DNA of 64,000 nt from Heterodera schachtii (lineage: Eukaryota > Nematoda > Chromadorea > Rhabditida > Heteroderidae): assembly GCA_023374025.1 (NCBI GenBank), contig SIJG01000023.1, forward strand, positions 1,053,382 to 1,117,381, in the 5' to 3' direction. The notes under the pieces are model-generated. The model saw only the letters and a program-made list of their open reading frames with translations. It was not told where the DNA came from and made no database searches. Shown here piece by piece: positions 12,601 through 24,923 of the stretch. The position numbers were made by a program, and so were the translations under genes. Every line of letters starts with the position of its first letter. Within the stretch, counting starts at the first letter, position 1.

Positions 12601-13149
12601 TTTATGGAAAAATAATTAAGCGAATTTTTTTTTTTTTAATTTGGATTAGGCAGGTCTTGTTGGTTGGGGTACGAATAAAAAAAAAATTAAAATTTTCAGC
12701 ACAAATACTCTTTTTTCCCTTAAAAATTTCGATTGTGGAGAGGTCATATGGGTACCCCCCTCTCTGAGACCGTCGATAATCCGACCCGGATAAATCCTGT
12801 ACAGTGGAGGATCTTGTGCCCTTGTGCTATCCGATGCCATCTAATGCCCCTCTGGGCCTCATTTGTCTCCCACTCATTTTGGGTTTAGATCGGTCCACCG
12901 CCGCCCTCCGTCGCTCTGTACGGTCCGCCGCCTCCGTTCCCTCCCGCGCCACCGCCGCCGTTGGCCCCAAATTGGGCCATACCCATGCAGAACAACATGC
13001 TCACCAACGGCTCGCTGGAGCCGAAGAGTCCAAAACTGTTCTTCCGCGATGTGATCCTTGGCGGTGCGATGCCACCGCCGCCGGTCGGCCGAGGCGGCGG
13101 CGCACCGGCGATGGCATTGGCACACAAAATGAGCAAATTCAACGGATGA
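9605..13149 (+). CDS. Pro/Gly-rich protein with N-terminal membrane anchor or signal
   Basis: Exons 9605..9865, 10328..10517, 10879..11211, 11568..11672, 12110..12298 and 12889..13149. The first five join in phase; most junctions rebuild a Gly or Ala codon. Exon 5 ends in phase 1 while the last exon opens in phase 0, so a small exon between 12300 and 12888 is probably missing. The N-terminus is basic (KKQRRPKKSKSK), then a hydrophobic stretch IVYVSTLLLCLLCI ending near VAQ: a signal anchor or a late signal peptide. The rest is poly-Gly, then long Pro runs (MPPPPDAPSLPPH, PIAVPPPPPMP), ending LFFRDVILGGAMPPPP...MSKFNG. It resembles an extracellular-matrix or cuticle-associated low-complexity protein (inference). 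AATAAA at 13246 may be its polyadenylation signal. Confidence 0.65.
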
Positions 13150-13245
13150 ATCGAACTAATCAATCGATGATCAAATTCATTTTTAATTATATAAAATTTT
13201 TTTTTTTTAATATTCCGCGCATTTATCGTATAAATACACAACAGC

Positions 13246-13251
13246 AATAAA
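13246..13251 (+). terminator. Polyadenylation signal AATAAA
   Basis: It lies about 100 bp after the stop of the Pro/Gly-rich gene, in AT-rich sequence. Confidence 0.4.
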
Positions 13252-13585
13252 AAATGCCAAGTTAGAGGTCGGAAAATGCAATTTGTACTCAAAGTGGCTT
13301 ACCTATATCGTTTAGGGCCCCATAAATTTTTTCGATTCAACATTAAAAATACCCTGGGGCAATACAGTAAGACGTGGGGGATCCATGCCAGAAAACTCAT
13401 TGATCAAAATTAGGGTTCGAGCCTCGCTCCCGCCGGGGGCGGAACTTTTGGCATTTTGCCGAAAAATTATTAACAAAAATGCAATAAAAACGAAAAATCA
13501 CCCCCGAAAAATCGACCTAAATTTTTTTCAAAAATACACCCCCTAACATTTCTACGCTTTTGCATTTTCCAAATTTTTTCGCGAC

Positions 13586-13593
13586 TATAAAAG
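13586..13593 (+). promoter_or_regulatory. TATA box, orphan arm of divergent promoter
   Basis: TATAAAAG inside the family signature TTTTTTCGCGACTATAAAAG. The partner arm is missing on its left. The start of the peptide relic is 66 bp downstream. Confidence 0.4.
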
Positions 13594-13658
13594 CCCTTTT
13601 CTTTCGTCGCCTTTCACTCGGCATTCATTTTGTTTTGGATACAATTCAACTACAACGA

Positions 13659-13823
13659 ATGCGGTTGGTGATCATTTGTCCATTTGTCGTCTCATTTCGT
13701 TGCCATAAGCGAATGGTGTGCAATAATTCAAAATTTTTTAAAGCCATTTTTCAAATACGTCGTCCTTCCCGTTGGAAATTAATTGGCGTCAATTTAGCAA
13801 AAACTGTTGTCAATGCCGATTGA
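13659..13823 (+). pseudogene. Small secreted-peptide relic
   Basis: Open frame of 54 codons beginning MRLVIICPFVVSFRCH, related at both DNA and protein level to the peptide at 45218. It lacks four bases (AGGT) relative to the other copies near codon 41, so the Cys-rich end (KNCCQCRL) is shifted into a different frame here. It could still make a shorter peptide. It is called a relic because the shared Cys pattern is lost. Confidence 0.4.
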
Positions 13824-14134
13824 ACTCAAAAAAGGATTTTCTGAGGGGTTCAGACTTAAAAAATGACCAATTCAAAGAAAAGTTTCCTTAATTTTTGCGA
13901 CATCCGTTTTCAGCCGATCGCCCTTCAGCGAATACGCGCCCTAGATAAAAATTCTCAAGCTACTAATTCAAGTTCCATGAAATCACTCAATTTATCCTTA
14001 AGACATACATAACACAAATATACGATATTCCATGCTAAAAAAAGAACAATTTTTATGAGCATGTCAATAATCCCATAATTAAATTGGTCGATCACTTCTT
14101 AACAAATCATTCATTCATTCACTTCTGCTGCTGA

Positions 14135-15566
14135 TCAGTGATCACTTGGGCCGGGAGTTGAGTCGAGAAGACTGAAAATAGAAACGCAATAAATTGAATT
14201 TTGAAAAAAATCTTTGCTGACCCGTCTCCGATTTGTTCCTCACGAAAAATGTGAATGTCAATTCTGTTCCATTGGAAATCAATGTCCCATCCAATCGCTT
14301 CCTCCTCCCATTCTGCCCATTTGTTCGTGTCTCGAGCAATTGGACGACGGATCAGCAAAAAACAGCTAGAAAAACAGTCGATGCAGTCAGTTCTTTTCAA
14401 TGCCAATTGATCCCCAGTCAATTCGTTGGTCTGTTCAAATGGCACAACGGAGTCAGCAGAAGACGAAGGAAACCAAAAGACAACAATGAAATTAGCAGGG
14501 GAAGAAGCATTGGCAAATGCCTAAAATGTGGAAAAATTGATTAGAAACAGTAATAAACAAACAACGAATGACATTTTTCTTAGGGGGGGGGGGCACGAAA
14601 ATCCAATAATGGCACTTTACGATTTAGATGGTCCGTCGGGTGCCCAATGAAAAGCCAAAGGGAAGTGCGATGCTTGTTGAATTTGCAAAAACTAAATCAA
14701 TTCGTAAGCACCGATTTGAAGCCTTCAAGGTTCGACGTCAAAATCCGATCATCCTTGCCCAACGAACATTTGAGCACCTTTGGCACATTGTTTGGAAGGG
14801 CAGTGAAAAGCCATTTGGCTACCACTTGTCCATCCGATGCCATGGCATTGTCATCGGCCGGGAATTCGGTGAAGAAACCATAGTAATAGGCATTGACAAC
14901 GCGAAGCGATAGACAATCATTGAGAATTGACGGCACGAATTTGCGCAAACGATGGAAAATTCCGGCGGACAATTGCAAGCCATGAATTTTTTTCCCGATC
15001 ATTGGCCAAATATTGTGCAAAATGAACTCCAAAATGCGATCATTGTACGTGTAGATGGCCAAATTAATTGAACAGAATGAGTCGAAAATTGGACGAAAAC
15101 GGTGAAGAAAAGCGATGACATTTTGGTCGATGAAACTGAAAAGGAATGAGAAGTGTTGAATTAATCTTTACCATAATTGCCAATCTTACAAGATGTTGAT
15201 CCGTTGGAATCCGATGACTTTGCGTGGCATTTGAATTTGCGGAATTGGCAATGGAATTCCTCCATCGGAATTGATAATTTCCATTTGCTTGGTGCCATTT
15301 TCTCCAATTTTGCCTCCAAATTGAACAGTTCCGAATGACCATTTGCGAGTTTTGAAGTGTTCGTCGACGTAAAAGTCAAATCGGTGGCTGATAAGCGCAA
15401 TTCCAAGGCCAAGTTGGGAAGCCGGAAGCAGATCGAACACACAAAGCCAACAGTCGTTGGAGATAAAACTGAAAAATAAAGGAAAACAAAATTTAAAATT
15501 GAAATTTATTTAATTTTACATTGCTTTTGCCATCTTTTCCTCCGCTTTTTTTGGATTGTCTGACAT
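14135..15566 (-). CDS. Family F copy 3, soluble lead
   Basis: Exons 15520..15566 (MSDNPKKAEEKMAKA), 15190..15468, 14712..15135, 14222..14520, 14135..14171; phases match, 361 residues. The F-box-like segment begins FISNDCWLCVFDLLPAS. Exon 4 is three residues longer than in most copies (DCIDCFSSCFLL). The protein ends ...TPGPSDH at a TGA created in the GATCACTGATCAG tail duplication, so QQQK is not translated. Upstream DNA (15600..15710) is that of an anchor-lead promoter, with TTTTATACT and a GGCGGAGGAGGAG tract, although the lead exon is the soluble type. Confidence 0.7.
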
Positions 15567-15833
15567 TTTGTCAGGGCAAATTATTAAGACTGTTTTCGGC
15601 ACTTTTGCAGTTAAATGGCTTTCTTCTTAAATTATATAATTTTTAAATGACGAATAGAAAATAATGAAAAATGGCGGAGGAGGAGCAGCAACCACTTTTA
15701 TACTAATTATTAAGGATGAGAATTAAAAAAAAAATTTATTTTTCCTGCTAATATACATTAAAAAGGAGTTTAAAAACGCATTTCTGCATTGGAATTTTTT
15801 CATTTGGAAGTCAATGTTTGCCAATAAATAAAT

Positions 15834-16304
15834 GGTAATACTATAGATGGTACCCCCCCCCCCTTTTTGAAGAAAAAATTTTTTCTTCTGAAAAGTCTTG
15901 GAAACATGTTTATGGGGGTTTTCAGGGTCGCTGATCACGAATATGACCTTCATTTGGACCAATTTCGAATCCCGGACCCAAATTCGAACAAAAAGTCTAA
16001 AACTCAAAATTTTCGAAATTCACTTTTATGTTCGTAGCTGTACAGAATGACCATTCTTTGATATTCCAATGGTTTGTGATCGAATTTAGCATGTTTTAAT
16101 CAATTTAGAAACAAAATGAGAATTTCGAAAATTTTGAGTTTTAGACTTTTTGTTCGAATTTGGGTCCGGGATTCGAAATTGGTCCAAATGAAGGTCATAT
16201 TCGTGATCAGCGACCCTGAAAACCCCCATAAACATGTTTCCAAGACTTTTCAGAACAAAAAAAAATTTTCTTCAAAAAGGGGGGGTACCATCTATAGTAT
16301 TACC
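15834..16304. mobile_element. Foldback MITE, ~190-bp arms, 8-bp TSD
   Basis: Ends GGTAATACTATAGATGGTAC and its inverted copy; AAATAAAT duplicated at 15826..15833 and 16305..16312. The arms are nearly identical, so the two strands encode the same chance peptide frames. The arm carries GGGTCGCTGATCACGAATATGA. Confidence 0.85.
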
Positions 16305-16904
16305 AAATAAATTTTCTTCATGTAAAAATCCAGAATTTCGTTAACAAAAACGCAATAAAACTATTTTTTGACACGCTAATAGGCGATAACATGTTCATAA
16401 ATTTTCAAATTTTTTCTGTTAATTTGTTTTTTTTTTGACCAAAATTAAACCGTTTTTAGTGCTTATCTGAGCTTGTCAACTGCGTAAACTTAAAATACGG
16501 AGCCCCTATTATATAAATATATAACAGTAATAAAATGCCATGTTAGAAGTCGGAAAATGCAACTCATACACAAAAATTGGCTCTTATTTAGGTTTATTTG
16601 TACGTACGAGACGAGTTGGCTTTATGATTTGTCATAATACCGGGAAAAGCAATTGTGTGCCGTTCTTTTTTGGCACTCCAATTCTTCTCAAATGATTACA
16701 AATTCGAAGAAAAGCAACAAAAAAAAAAAAATTGTTAGCACCTGAAAATTCAAATTTTCTTTTCTTTTAATGTTTGGCAAATCATTTGTCATTTTTCTTT
16801 AAAAATTGTTTTAAAAAAATTAGTGACAAAACTAAGGAAATTCCTCAATTTTAAGTCCATTTTTTTTACTTAATTGGCATTTTTTCTCATTAAAAAATTA
16901 AGGA

Positions 16905-19900
16905 ATGGCTGGCATCAAAAATTATTTCTGCGTCTGCATGTTCGGTTCAAGGTGTGTTTCAGTTTGGTTCAAATGAATTTTACGCGTCCAATCAACGGAC
17001 CATCTCCAGTTTCATAAGCCATAACACTTTTTTATTACTTGCTTTTGTGATACCATTGCCGTAAATTTTGTACCAATTTTTGTCACTGTTTAACTTTTGA
17101 ATTATGCCCAAAAATAAATTATTACGACACTAAAAAATGCCGCAAAAAATTTCCGCAATTTAGCACTTGGCTGACCATCAACGCAATTTGGGTGGAATTG
17201 TCACTGTACACCGGCCGACTGCCCGAGGCTTGGTCACTTCCGTCCTATTTGGCCGCCATCATTCAAGTACTTTCATTTGTTGCTACTTTACTTGGCAAAT
17301 TTTCAATGTTTGGTTGTCGTTGATCACGATTTTGGGATGGATCCGAATTCTACGATGTTTTTTTTTTCAAAATTTTCAGTGACGGGGAGAAAAGGCAGGA
17401 ATTTGTAGCCGTTTTTAGTCAAAAAAATGGACATTTTTTTGAATTTTGGGGGGCAAAGTTTCAAAAACTATTGGTAAAATTGAGGTGCGGTGGAAAAAAT
17501 GTTTTGAAAAATTAAAAAAAAATAGTCCCACTTTTCTTGGAAATTTTTAAAATTTTTACTTCGGGCGGATGGATTTCCCCCGCTCGGCTACGGCCTGATT
17601 TTGACTAATTTATAATCAAAATTTAAAAAATCGAAAATTCATGGTAAAGTTCGTGATCAGCGACACGGAAAACCCCACATGAACAATTTTTAACTCATTA
17701 ACTTAATTGTGTCCCCACTTTCGTTTTTAATTAATATAAAAAGCGCCACTTTTTTCGCTAAAAAAAAATTTTCCCGCCAAAAATTCGCTAAATTCAATTT
17801 AAAAATTCATACATAAACCCCCCCTGTTCAGCTCGCCTGTGTTGGCCCTCTCCTCTACAGTGTGTTGCACAAATGTGTCGGTCTTCGCATTGAAAAGCCT
17901 CCGCTAATTCTCGTCCTTTTGGCCATGTCCACCGTTTCCATGCTTTTGTTGGCACTGTTTTGGGAGTGGACAATGCCCATTTTTGGTGCCCAACATTCTG
18001 TGGCCATCCTTTTGCTCACTTTTCTAATGGCATTGGTAAAAAAATTTTTAAAATTTTATTTGGTAAAAAAATCTAAATTTTCATCGGATTTTGACATTTT
18101 TGTTTTCGTTACCAAAAATTTGACATTTTGGACCAAATTCTGGTTAAAAAATCGGATAAATAATGGCAATATTTTCCGGTCGATGCCTAAAAAATAGAAA
18201 TGATTAAGAAAAAAGCGGCAATTTGCAATACTTTTTGGTCCAAAAATGCCAATTTTAAGGGTTGACAATGACTCAAATTTTGTAAATTTAAGAAAATGTT
18301 TTTTGATTTTGTTTGTTCAAAACGATACAAAAATTTTCAAAAATGCCAAAAAAAACTTCAAACTCATTGCCACGGCAATTTCAGGTGGCGGCCACTTCAA
18401 ACGTGCTGTTTCTGCCTTTCATGGCCACTTTCCACCCCAATTATCTCACCGCATATTTCGTCGGCATGAGTTTCAGTTCGTTGGTGCCAAGTGTGCTCAA
18501 ACTGATCCAAGGTTTTGGCATCGTTTTTTTTTTTGATTTTTTTAAACTATTACTCAAAAATTTTATTTATGTTAGTTGTTTTTTCGCCAATTTTTTGAGA
18601 CAAAAGTTGAAAATTCAAAATGTGCCAGTTCTGGATTTTTGTCCGAGTTCGGGTTAGGCATTTGGCATTGGTCAAACGGGCGAACCAAACGTTTTCCCGA
18701 CTGAAAATTGTTTCAATAATTTTCTCTAAAATTTTTCAAGGACGGTTAAGTGGCGTTTCAATTGGTTTCGTCCGAACCATGAGGCCATCATTATTTATAC
18801 ATATTTATGACAACAACATATGGTGGCTTCATGAAAAATTCCGTACCAACACACACAGACTCATCGGGAAAAATTCAAATTTTACCATTTTAAAGAAATT
18901 TTCACCAAACATAAAATTGGCTACCAATAAGGGGAAATAGAAAAAAAAAAAATTTTTTTTAGCCTAAAACTTTTTTTTCCCCGAAAATTTCAGGTGTTGG
19001 CAATTACGAGTGCCATCCCTCAACAAATGGCACCACGAACATCACCACACATGTTGCTGTCTACACGGAGCCGTTGTTCCACATTCGGTTCTACAACTTG
19101 GCCATGTTCGCCTGGATGTGTGCCGCAACTGCTTCATTTGCCTTTTTATATTTGAATGTGCGGGGGAAGGCAAAAGGGACGACAACGACGGCGGGGGCAA
19201 AGGTTGGGAAAATGGGGGACAAATTGTGTATGGTGGTGGTGAATAGGGTAGTACAAAAACATGAAAAACGGTGGTACCATCATGATTCAGGCCCGGTGCC
19301 GGGGGGGGGGGGGTTGGTGAGCAAATTTCTTAAAAATTTCAAAAAAATTTCCGGCGGTGGCTCTTTCGGCAACCGCCGTAACTACATTTTAATATATATA
19401 TTTTTTTTGCAAATTCAACTTAATGACAAAAGTTTTATGTATTTTTTTAGCGAATAAGGCCTAAAAATTCTGTTTTTTTTGTACGGCGCTGAAATGAAAA
19501 ATAGTGGAAAATTTTTTTATCTGTTAGGCCCGTAAACTGAAAAAATATTTGGGACTCCTAAAAAAAATCATATATACCCGATGAGGAAAAAAAATGCCGG
19601 AGCAGGACAAAACGCCGCTGAAACTCCGTCAAAAAAACTTAAAATGATTTTTTTCAAACTGAGAAATTAAAATCGCTGTAAAATTCTTTGAAACATTTTT
19701 TCTTCGAATTTTCTAAGATTTTTTTTTTCTTTAAATTTTTAATTTGAAACATTTTTTGCCTGGCTAAAGGATCAACAACAAGCAGAAGAGGAGGAGAACA
19801 CTGAAGAAGGCGGCGCCGACGATGGCACGACGGCAGGCGGCGGCACAAAAACGGTGGTGGCACAACGACGGACAAAACGCAATGGCAAAACGACGGAATT

Positions 19901-21080
19901 GGCGTCGGACAACGACGGCGAAGGGGAGGAGGAGGACGGAGAGGAAGATGAATGGAGGAGAGAACAACGTCCGCTGAAGGTGGTGGGTGGCCAAGGAAAA
20001 GAGTACCATTCGGTTATAATGTGCCAATGAAATTCATGGGCATGGAAATCGTAAAAAAAAAAAAAATTTTTTTTTGGGTGCTATTACTAAAAAAAAAATT
20101 TTAGAAAAAGGGCCTCTGCGAATTGTGTCATTTTTTGTGAATTTCAAAAGTTTTTAAGGAATTTTTTGGCCCACAATTTAATATTTTTTTTTATTGGTTT
20201 GGTATTTTTAAAAAAAATTTTTGGAACAAAAAGAGACGGTGGCATGCTCCAGGCTGTCCAACACAGTTTTACAAAAAAAAAAAAAAAAAAAAAATTTTTT
20301 TTTGTCAGCAAAGAAAATTGGTTTAAAAAATGCATTCATTCATTCATTATTGTTGTGTCTGTCAGTCGTCCCTCAAAACTGCTTCTTCTTCTGGCCACGG
20401 CACCGGCACAACGGGCGACGCAAAAAACAACGACAACAGCAAATTGCGCTATTGGACACTGATTGCATGCCTTTCACTAATCTGTGCCGAAATGAACACA
20501 ATGTGATTTTTGGTGGCGCCCGGGGAAAAGGACAAAAATTTGGAAGAAAAAATCATTTTTTAGCATTCCATCGGTTCTAAGTTACGCCGCCTTGGCTTAT
20601 TCGTTGGTAAGTATTGGCGCTGGTAAAATTTTTTTTTTTTTTTTTGAAAAATTTAGTAGCAAATTAAAAATTGTAAAATTTTTCCAGTTTTTTTTTAGTA
20701 TTTTGCTTTTTACTATTCATTTTTGTCCAATAACCCGTCGAAATTTCCTGCTGATGTCCGAAATTTTTCAATTTTTTTTTTCAATTTTTTAAATTAAATT
20801 TGGAAATTCTGCAAAAATTGCTCACTTAATTACTTAAATTAAAAAACAATTGTCCCCTCATTGTCAGCTCACCTACCATTTGGCACTGACTCTCTCCAAT
20901 TTGTCCCATCCGTTGGCCAATTTTTTGCCGCTTTGGTTCAAGCCGCGCTCACTCTCTGTTGTGCTGGTGTTGGTCTCCATTTGTACAGGTAGGCACAGTT
21001 TTTTTTCGCGATTTTTTTTTAAATTTATTATTTCAACGTTTAAAAACGGGGAATTGAATTTTTTTTTTTATTTTTTTTTT

Positions 21081-21144
<64 letters not shown>

Positions 21145-22183
21145 TTTTCGTTTGCCTTTCTTTTTTCAGTTGGCACTGTGCTCATTTTTATGCTTGCACT
21201 CCAAAGTCCGGAGCCCATTTTTCGCGACTCCGCGCCCGCGTTTGGTTCAACAATTGCGGTCGGTTTTACAAAAAATGATTTTAATTTATTATTTGTACCA
21301 AAATGCGAGACGTTGTTCATCATTCTAATCAATGATTTTATTACTCTGTCCTAATCAATAACTTATCATGAGACGGTGGTCTGACCCTCTCTAACTTTGT
21401 TCTCTCTCTCCTTCTCTCGTTCTCTCTACCTCTTTATCTCTCAAATTTTCTCCCTCTCTCTCTCTCTCTTCTCTCCCTACCTCTTTATCTCTCAAATTTT
21501 GTCTCTCTCTTTCTCTCTCCTCTCTCTCTCTCTCTCCCTTCTTTACCGTTTTTCTCTCTGTTTCTCTTTGTCCCTCCCAATCACATTCTTTTCACACACT
21601 GTCAGTCAGTTTCCTTTCCTCCCCTTCATTTTTCAGATCACTTTGTCCGTGCTCACCGGCTTCCTCTGCTCCTATCTGCGCACTCACATCACTGGGCTTA
21701 TCCGTGGCGAGCATCCGGACAGCGAATCGCTGCTGTTTTGGTGCGGTGTGTTCATGCAGGTAATGTGTCGTCGTGACTGATTGGGCTGCTGATCAATGCC
21801 GAAATTCTTGGCATTTATTTGTTTTTGTCTTTCGTTTCAAACTATTTTTTAATTGTTTTTAGCACTTGTATTACTTTTAATTTTGAAATTTCTTCGGTTT
21901 AAAAAATCATTTTTTGAAATTGTAAAAAATAAATAAATAAATTTGAAAGGAATCGGTTTTTCACTTAAAAAACTTATTTTTTAAAGAAAACAATTTTTTT
22001 TTTTAATTTTTTATTGGAGAGAGATGAGCTTCTCCTGCGAAATGGCCAAATGTCCAGATAAAAATATCCACCAACACATTTCATTTCATTTGTCTGTAGG
22101 TGGGCTCCTTCCTCGGCGCGTGTGCCATGTTTCCGCTCGTCAACATTTTCAATGTGTTCAAGAAGCGGGAGCCGTGCACTTGA
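16905..22183 (+). CDS. Riboflavin transporter, SLC52 (RFT) family
   Basis: Twelve exons with matching phases: 16905..16951, 17164..17266, 17832..18035, 18385..18511, 18994..19316, 19770..19982 (3' end could be 19979), 20366..20502, 20564..20606, 20868..20988, 21170..21258, 21637..21759, 22100..22183; about 537 residues. Family hallmarks are clear: the first helix reads CMFGSSTWLTINAIWVELSL followed by PEAWSLPSYLAAIIQLACVG; later PFMATFHPNYLTAYFVGMSF; then IIPSVLSYAALAYSLLTYHL; the last helices hold SLLFWCGVFMQVGSFLGACA and FPLVNIFNVFK. SLC52 proteins import vitamin B2 across the plasma membrane, with about 11 helices. Vertebrate members have about 445-470 residues. The excess here is a long loop before the sixth helix, rich in Gly, Thr and acidic residues. 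The loop exons are the least certain part. Confidence 0.85.
19770..19982 (+). other. Acidic loop exon of the SLC52 gene
   Basis: In phase 0 this exon reads DQQQAEEEENTEEGG, a Gly/Thr/basic stretch, then SDNDGEGEEEDGEEDEW. The previous exon ends at a strong GTGAGC donor in phase 0. The frame closes at 20028, so a donor near 19979/19982 is required. Confidence 0.5.
21060..21141 (+). repeat. Poly-T run in intron
   Basis: Almost pure T just before a normal TTTTTTCAG acceptor of the SLC52 gene; its length may be an assembly estimate. Confidence 0.6.
21393..21560 (+). repeat. CT-rich microsatellite in intron
   Basis: Runs of TCTCTC with TCTCAAATTTTGTC interruptions, inside the intron before the penultimate SLC52 exon. 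Confidence 0.6.
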
Positions 22184-22412
22184 GATTGAATATGATGAAG
22201 AAGGCAATAATTCATTCAAAATCAGAGTCGTAACTTTTCTCCCCATTTTTGCTCACAATTTTTGCTTTTTCACAACATTCCATTCGTTTCTTTTAAAATT
22301 TTTGTCCCTTTCAATCTTCAAAATTCTATGTGCCAATAATATGTAATTTGATAGTGTTTAAAATGCCTTAAAAAACATAAAGAAATTCAATTTGTTGTCT
22401 TCATTTTTCCAA

Positions 22413-22418
22413 AATAAA
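22413..22418 (+). terminator. Polyadenylation signal AATAAA
   Basis: About 230 bp after the SLC52 stop codon. Confidence 0.35.
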
Positions 22419-22501
22419 TTTAAATGTTCTCGTGTTGGTGACTTGGACTTTTAAACTTGGGGACATATGTAAAAGCATAAGACTAACTTAAAGGGTCTGT
22501 A

Positions 22502-22663
22502 TCGTTTCGGCGCCAGCCCAAGTTTTACTATTGCTTCATGATTAGATAATGACTAAAAAAGTTATACATGAAAATTTCAAAAAAGTCGAAATTTTTGAAG
22601 TTTTTTCTTAATAGTTTTTAAAGACTAATTATACTCAAAAAACATGGGCTGGCGCCGAAACGA
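22502..22663. repeat. Palindromic repeat, 19-bp perfect ends
   Basis: Ends TCGTTTCGGCGCCAGCCCA and its inverted copy. The interior AAAAAAGTTATACATGAAAA and GAAGTTTTTTCTTAATA matches the interior of the palindrome at 33192..33653, tying repeats with different ends into one group. Confidence 0.6.
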
Positions 22664-22912
22664 CCTAGTCCCCTGTCGGAGCCAAAATTTCAGGGTCATA
22701 ATTTTTTTTTTTTTTTTTACAAAATCAGCAAAATTTTACAAAGTTGGCTCATAATTTGAACGCACTTTACACAAAAGGATTTGTTTGCAGTTAAAATAAT
22801 GATTTACAAAAATGCGAGTTGATCATTGCAACAAAACAAAAAACAATTTTTATGAGCACGTCAATAATTACTTAATTCGAATTGACCGATCACTTCTCAA
22901 CAATTCATTCAT

Positions 22913-24202
22913 TCACTTCTGCTGCTGATCACTTGGGCCGGGAGTTGCGTCGAGAAGACTGAAAATAGAAAAACTATTATAAATAAGAATTTTTGAAAAA
23001 GCATTCGCTGACCCGTCGCCGATGTTATTCTCATCATTAATTGCAATGCCAATTATGTTCCGTTGATCAAATAAATCCATGCCAATCGCTTCCTCCTCCC
23101 ATTTTGTCCATTTGCTTTCATCTCGCGCAATTGGACAACGGATGAGAAGAAAACGGTTGTTAAAGTCAGCAGTTCCTTTCAATGCCAATTGTTCACGAGT
23201 CATTTCGTTGGTCATCTCAAAGGGCACAACGGAAGCAGCAAAAGACGGCCGAAAACAAAGGACAGCGATGAAATTGACGGGGGAAGAAGCCGAGGCAAAA
23301 GCCTAAAAAGTGGAAAATTGATTAAGAAAATCAAAATGATAAATGAAGCACCGCTTTGAAGGCTTCAATCTGCGACGACCAATTCCCGTCATCCGTGTCC
23401 AACCCGCATTTGAACACTTTTGGCACATTGTCGGGACGGGGAGTCAAAAGCCATTTGGCCACCGATTGTCCATCCGATTCCATGGCATTGTCATCGCATG
23501 GGAATCCGGTGAAGAGTTTGTCAAAATAGAAATTGACAAAACGAAGCGATGGACAATCGTTGAGAATTGACGGGGCGAATGGTCGCAAATGGTGGAAAAA
23601 TGTGGCGGACAATTCCAAGCTATGAATGTTTTTTCCGAACATTGGCCAAATGATGCGCAAAATGAACTCCGCAAAGCGATCACTCGTCGTATAGATGTTC
23701 AAATTAATTGGAGAGGCGGCAAAAAGTTGGCGAAAATGGCGCAGAAAAGCGATGGCATTTTGGTCGATGAAACTAAAAATGAATAGGAAATGTTGACAAA
23801 AAATTTTGACATTGGCCAATTTTACTTGATGCTGATCCATTGGAATCCGATGACTTTTCGTGGCATTTGAATTTGGGGAATTGGCAATGTTTTTCCATCG
23901 TATTTGTCAATTTCCATTTTCTGCGTGCCATTCTTCCCAATTTTGCTTCGAATTTTGATAAATTTCAATGTCCATTTGCGGGTTTTGAAGTGCTCGTCCA
24001 CGTAAAAGTCAAATCGGTGGCTGATCATCGCAATTCCGAAGCCAAGTTGTGAAAGTGGCAGCAAATCGAACACACAAAGCCAACAATCGGCGGAAATGAA
24101 ACTGAAAAAATGGGAAAACGAAATTTAAAATTAAAAATTGGCATTTTAATTTTACATTGCTTTTGCCATCTTTTCCTCCGCTTCTTTTGGATTGTCTGAC
24201 AT
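22913..24202 (-). CDS. Family F copy 4, intact, soluble lead (reference copy)
   Basis: Exons 24156..24202, 23826..24101, 23352..23772, 23013..23302, 22913..22958; all phases agree, 359 residues. Domain order: lead MSDNPKEAEEKMAKA; F-box-like segment at about residues 17-60 (FISADCWLCVFDLL, QLGFGIAMISHRFDF, DEHFKTRKW), resembling the hydrophobic W-x-L-LP-x-L / R-F pattern of F-boxes; a middle region with FLRHFRQLFAASPINL, LRIIWPMFGKN and LNDCPSLRFVNFY; then KWLLTPRPDNVPKVFKC; a C-terminal region VVPFEMTNEMTREQLAL, LIRCPIARDESKWTKWEEEA; tail TPGPSDQQQK. F-box proteins recruit targets to SCF ubiquitin ligases, but no Skp1-binding data exist here. It is head-to-head with copy 5. No signal peptide seen. 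Confidence 0.75.
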
Positions 24203-24309
24203 TTTGTTGAGAGGAAATTATGAAGATAGTTTCGGTGGATTTAAAATTGCTTAGTAAAACTGATTAAAATATGTTAAATAAGCATTTATTTACAAAAATA
24301 AGAGGAAAA

Positions 24310-24760
24310 AACTAGAGACCGGCGCGGGATTTTGCGGGATCCCAGTCCGCAATCCCGCATTTTTTAGAAAATGCGGGATTTGCGGGATTAATCCCAAGAG
24401 GATCCCGTCCCGCAAAGAATTTTGAGTTCCAATCCCGTAGCGGGATCCGCAAATTTGACTTTTTGTGCGGGATTCTGCGGGATTTCATTGATTTTTTGAA
24501 AATTATAAAGAACAGTTTGCCAAAATTTTTGAATTAATTTATAATATTTCAATCAAATTAAATCATTTTTTATCTCAAATTTCCTCTAGAATTTTTTTTT
24601 TTGATTTTGTTGAATAAAAATGCGATTTAAAGTTTTGGAAGCGTGTTTTAAAAAAATGTCCTTATTTTTACTCTAAAATTTTATTTTTGACCGCGATTTT
24701 TTTATTTCGGGAAATTTTCAAGGGTAACCCTGGATAATACGGTAACCAAAATTCACAATA
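24310..24760. repeat. GCGGGAT-rich dispersed repeat
   Basis: Many CGGGAT/ATCCCG units in both orientations. Related blocks lie in introns of the Pro/Gly-rich gene (about 10590..10790) and SPRY gene A (about 45820..45975). Here it separates copy 4 from the divergent promoter it probably used. Confidence 0.4.
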
Positions 24761-24923
24761 ATTCGTGTAAAAAACTAAAACAATTAAAATAAAAATATAC
24801 AAAAACATTCTGACTTTTCTGCAGTTTTCAAGCCTTAACTTTTTATTGGTTGCTTAATCACTTAGAAAAAAGACAAAAACAAAAAGTGAGTGAATGAATG
24901 AAAATGGGGGAAGGAAGGGAGGG

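Noticed and set aside
15723..16310. Two frames encoding nearly the same peptide (LFVRIWVRDSKLVQMK) on opposite strands
   Set aside because: They are the two arms of one inverted-repeat transposon, not genes.
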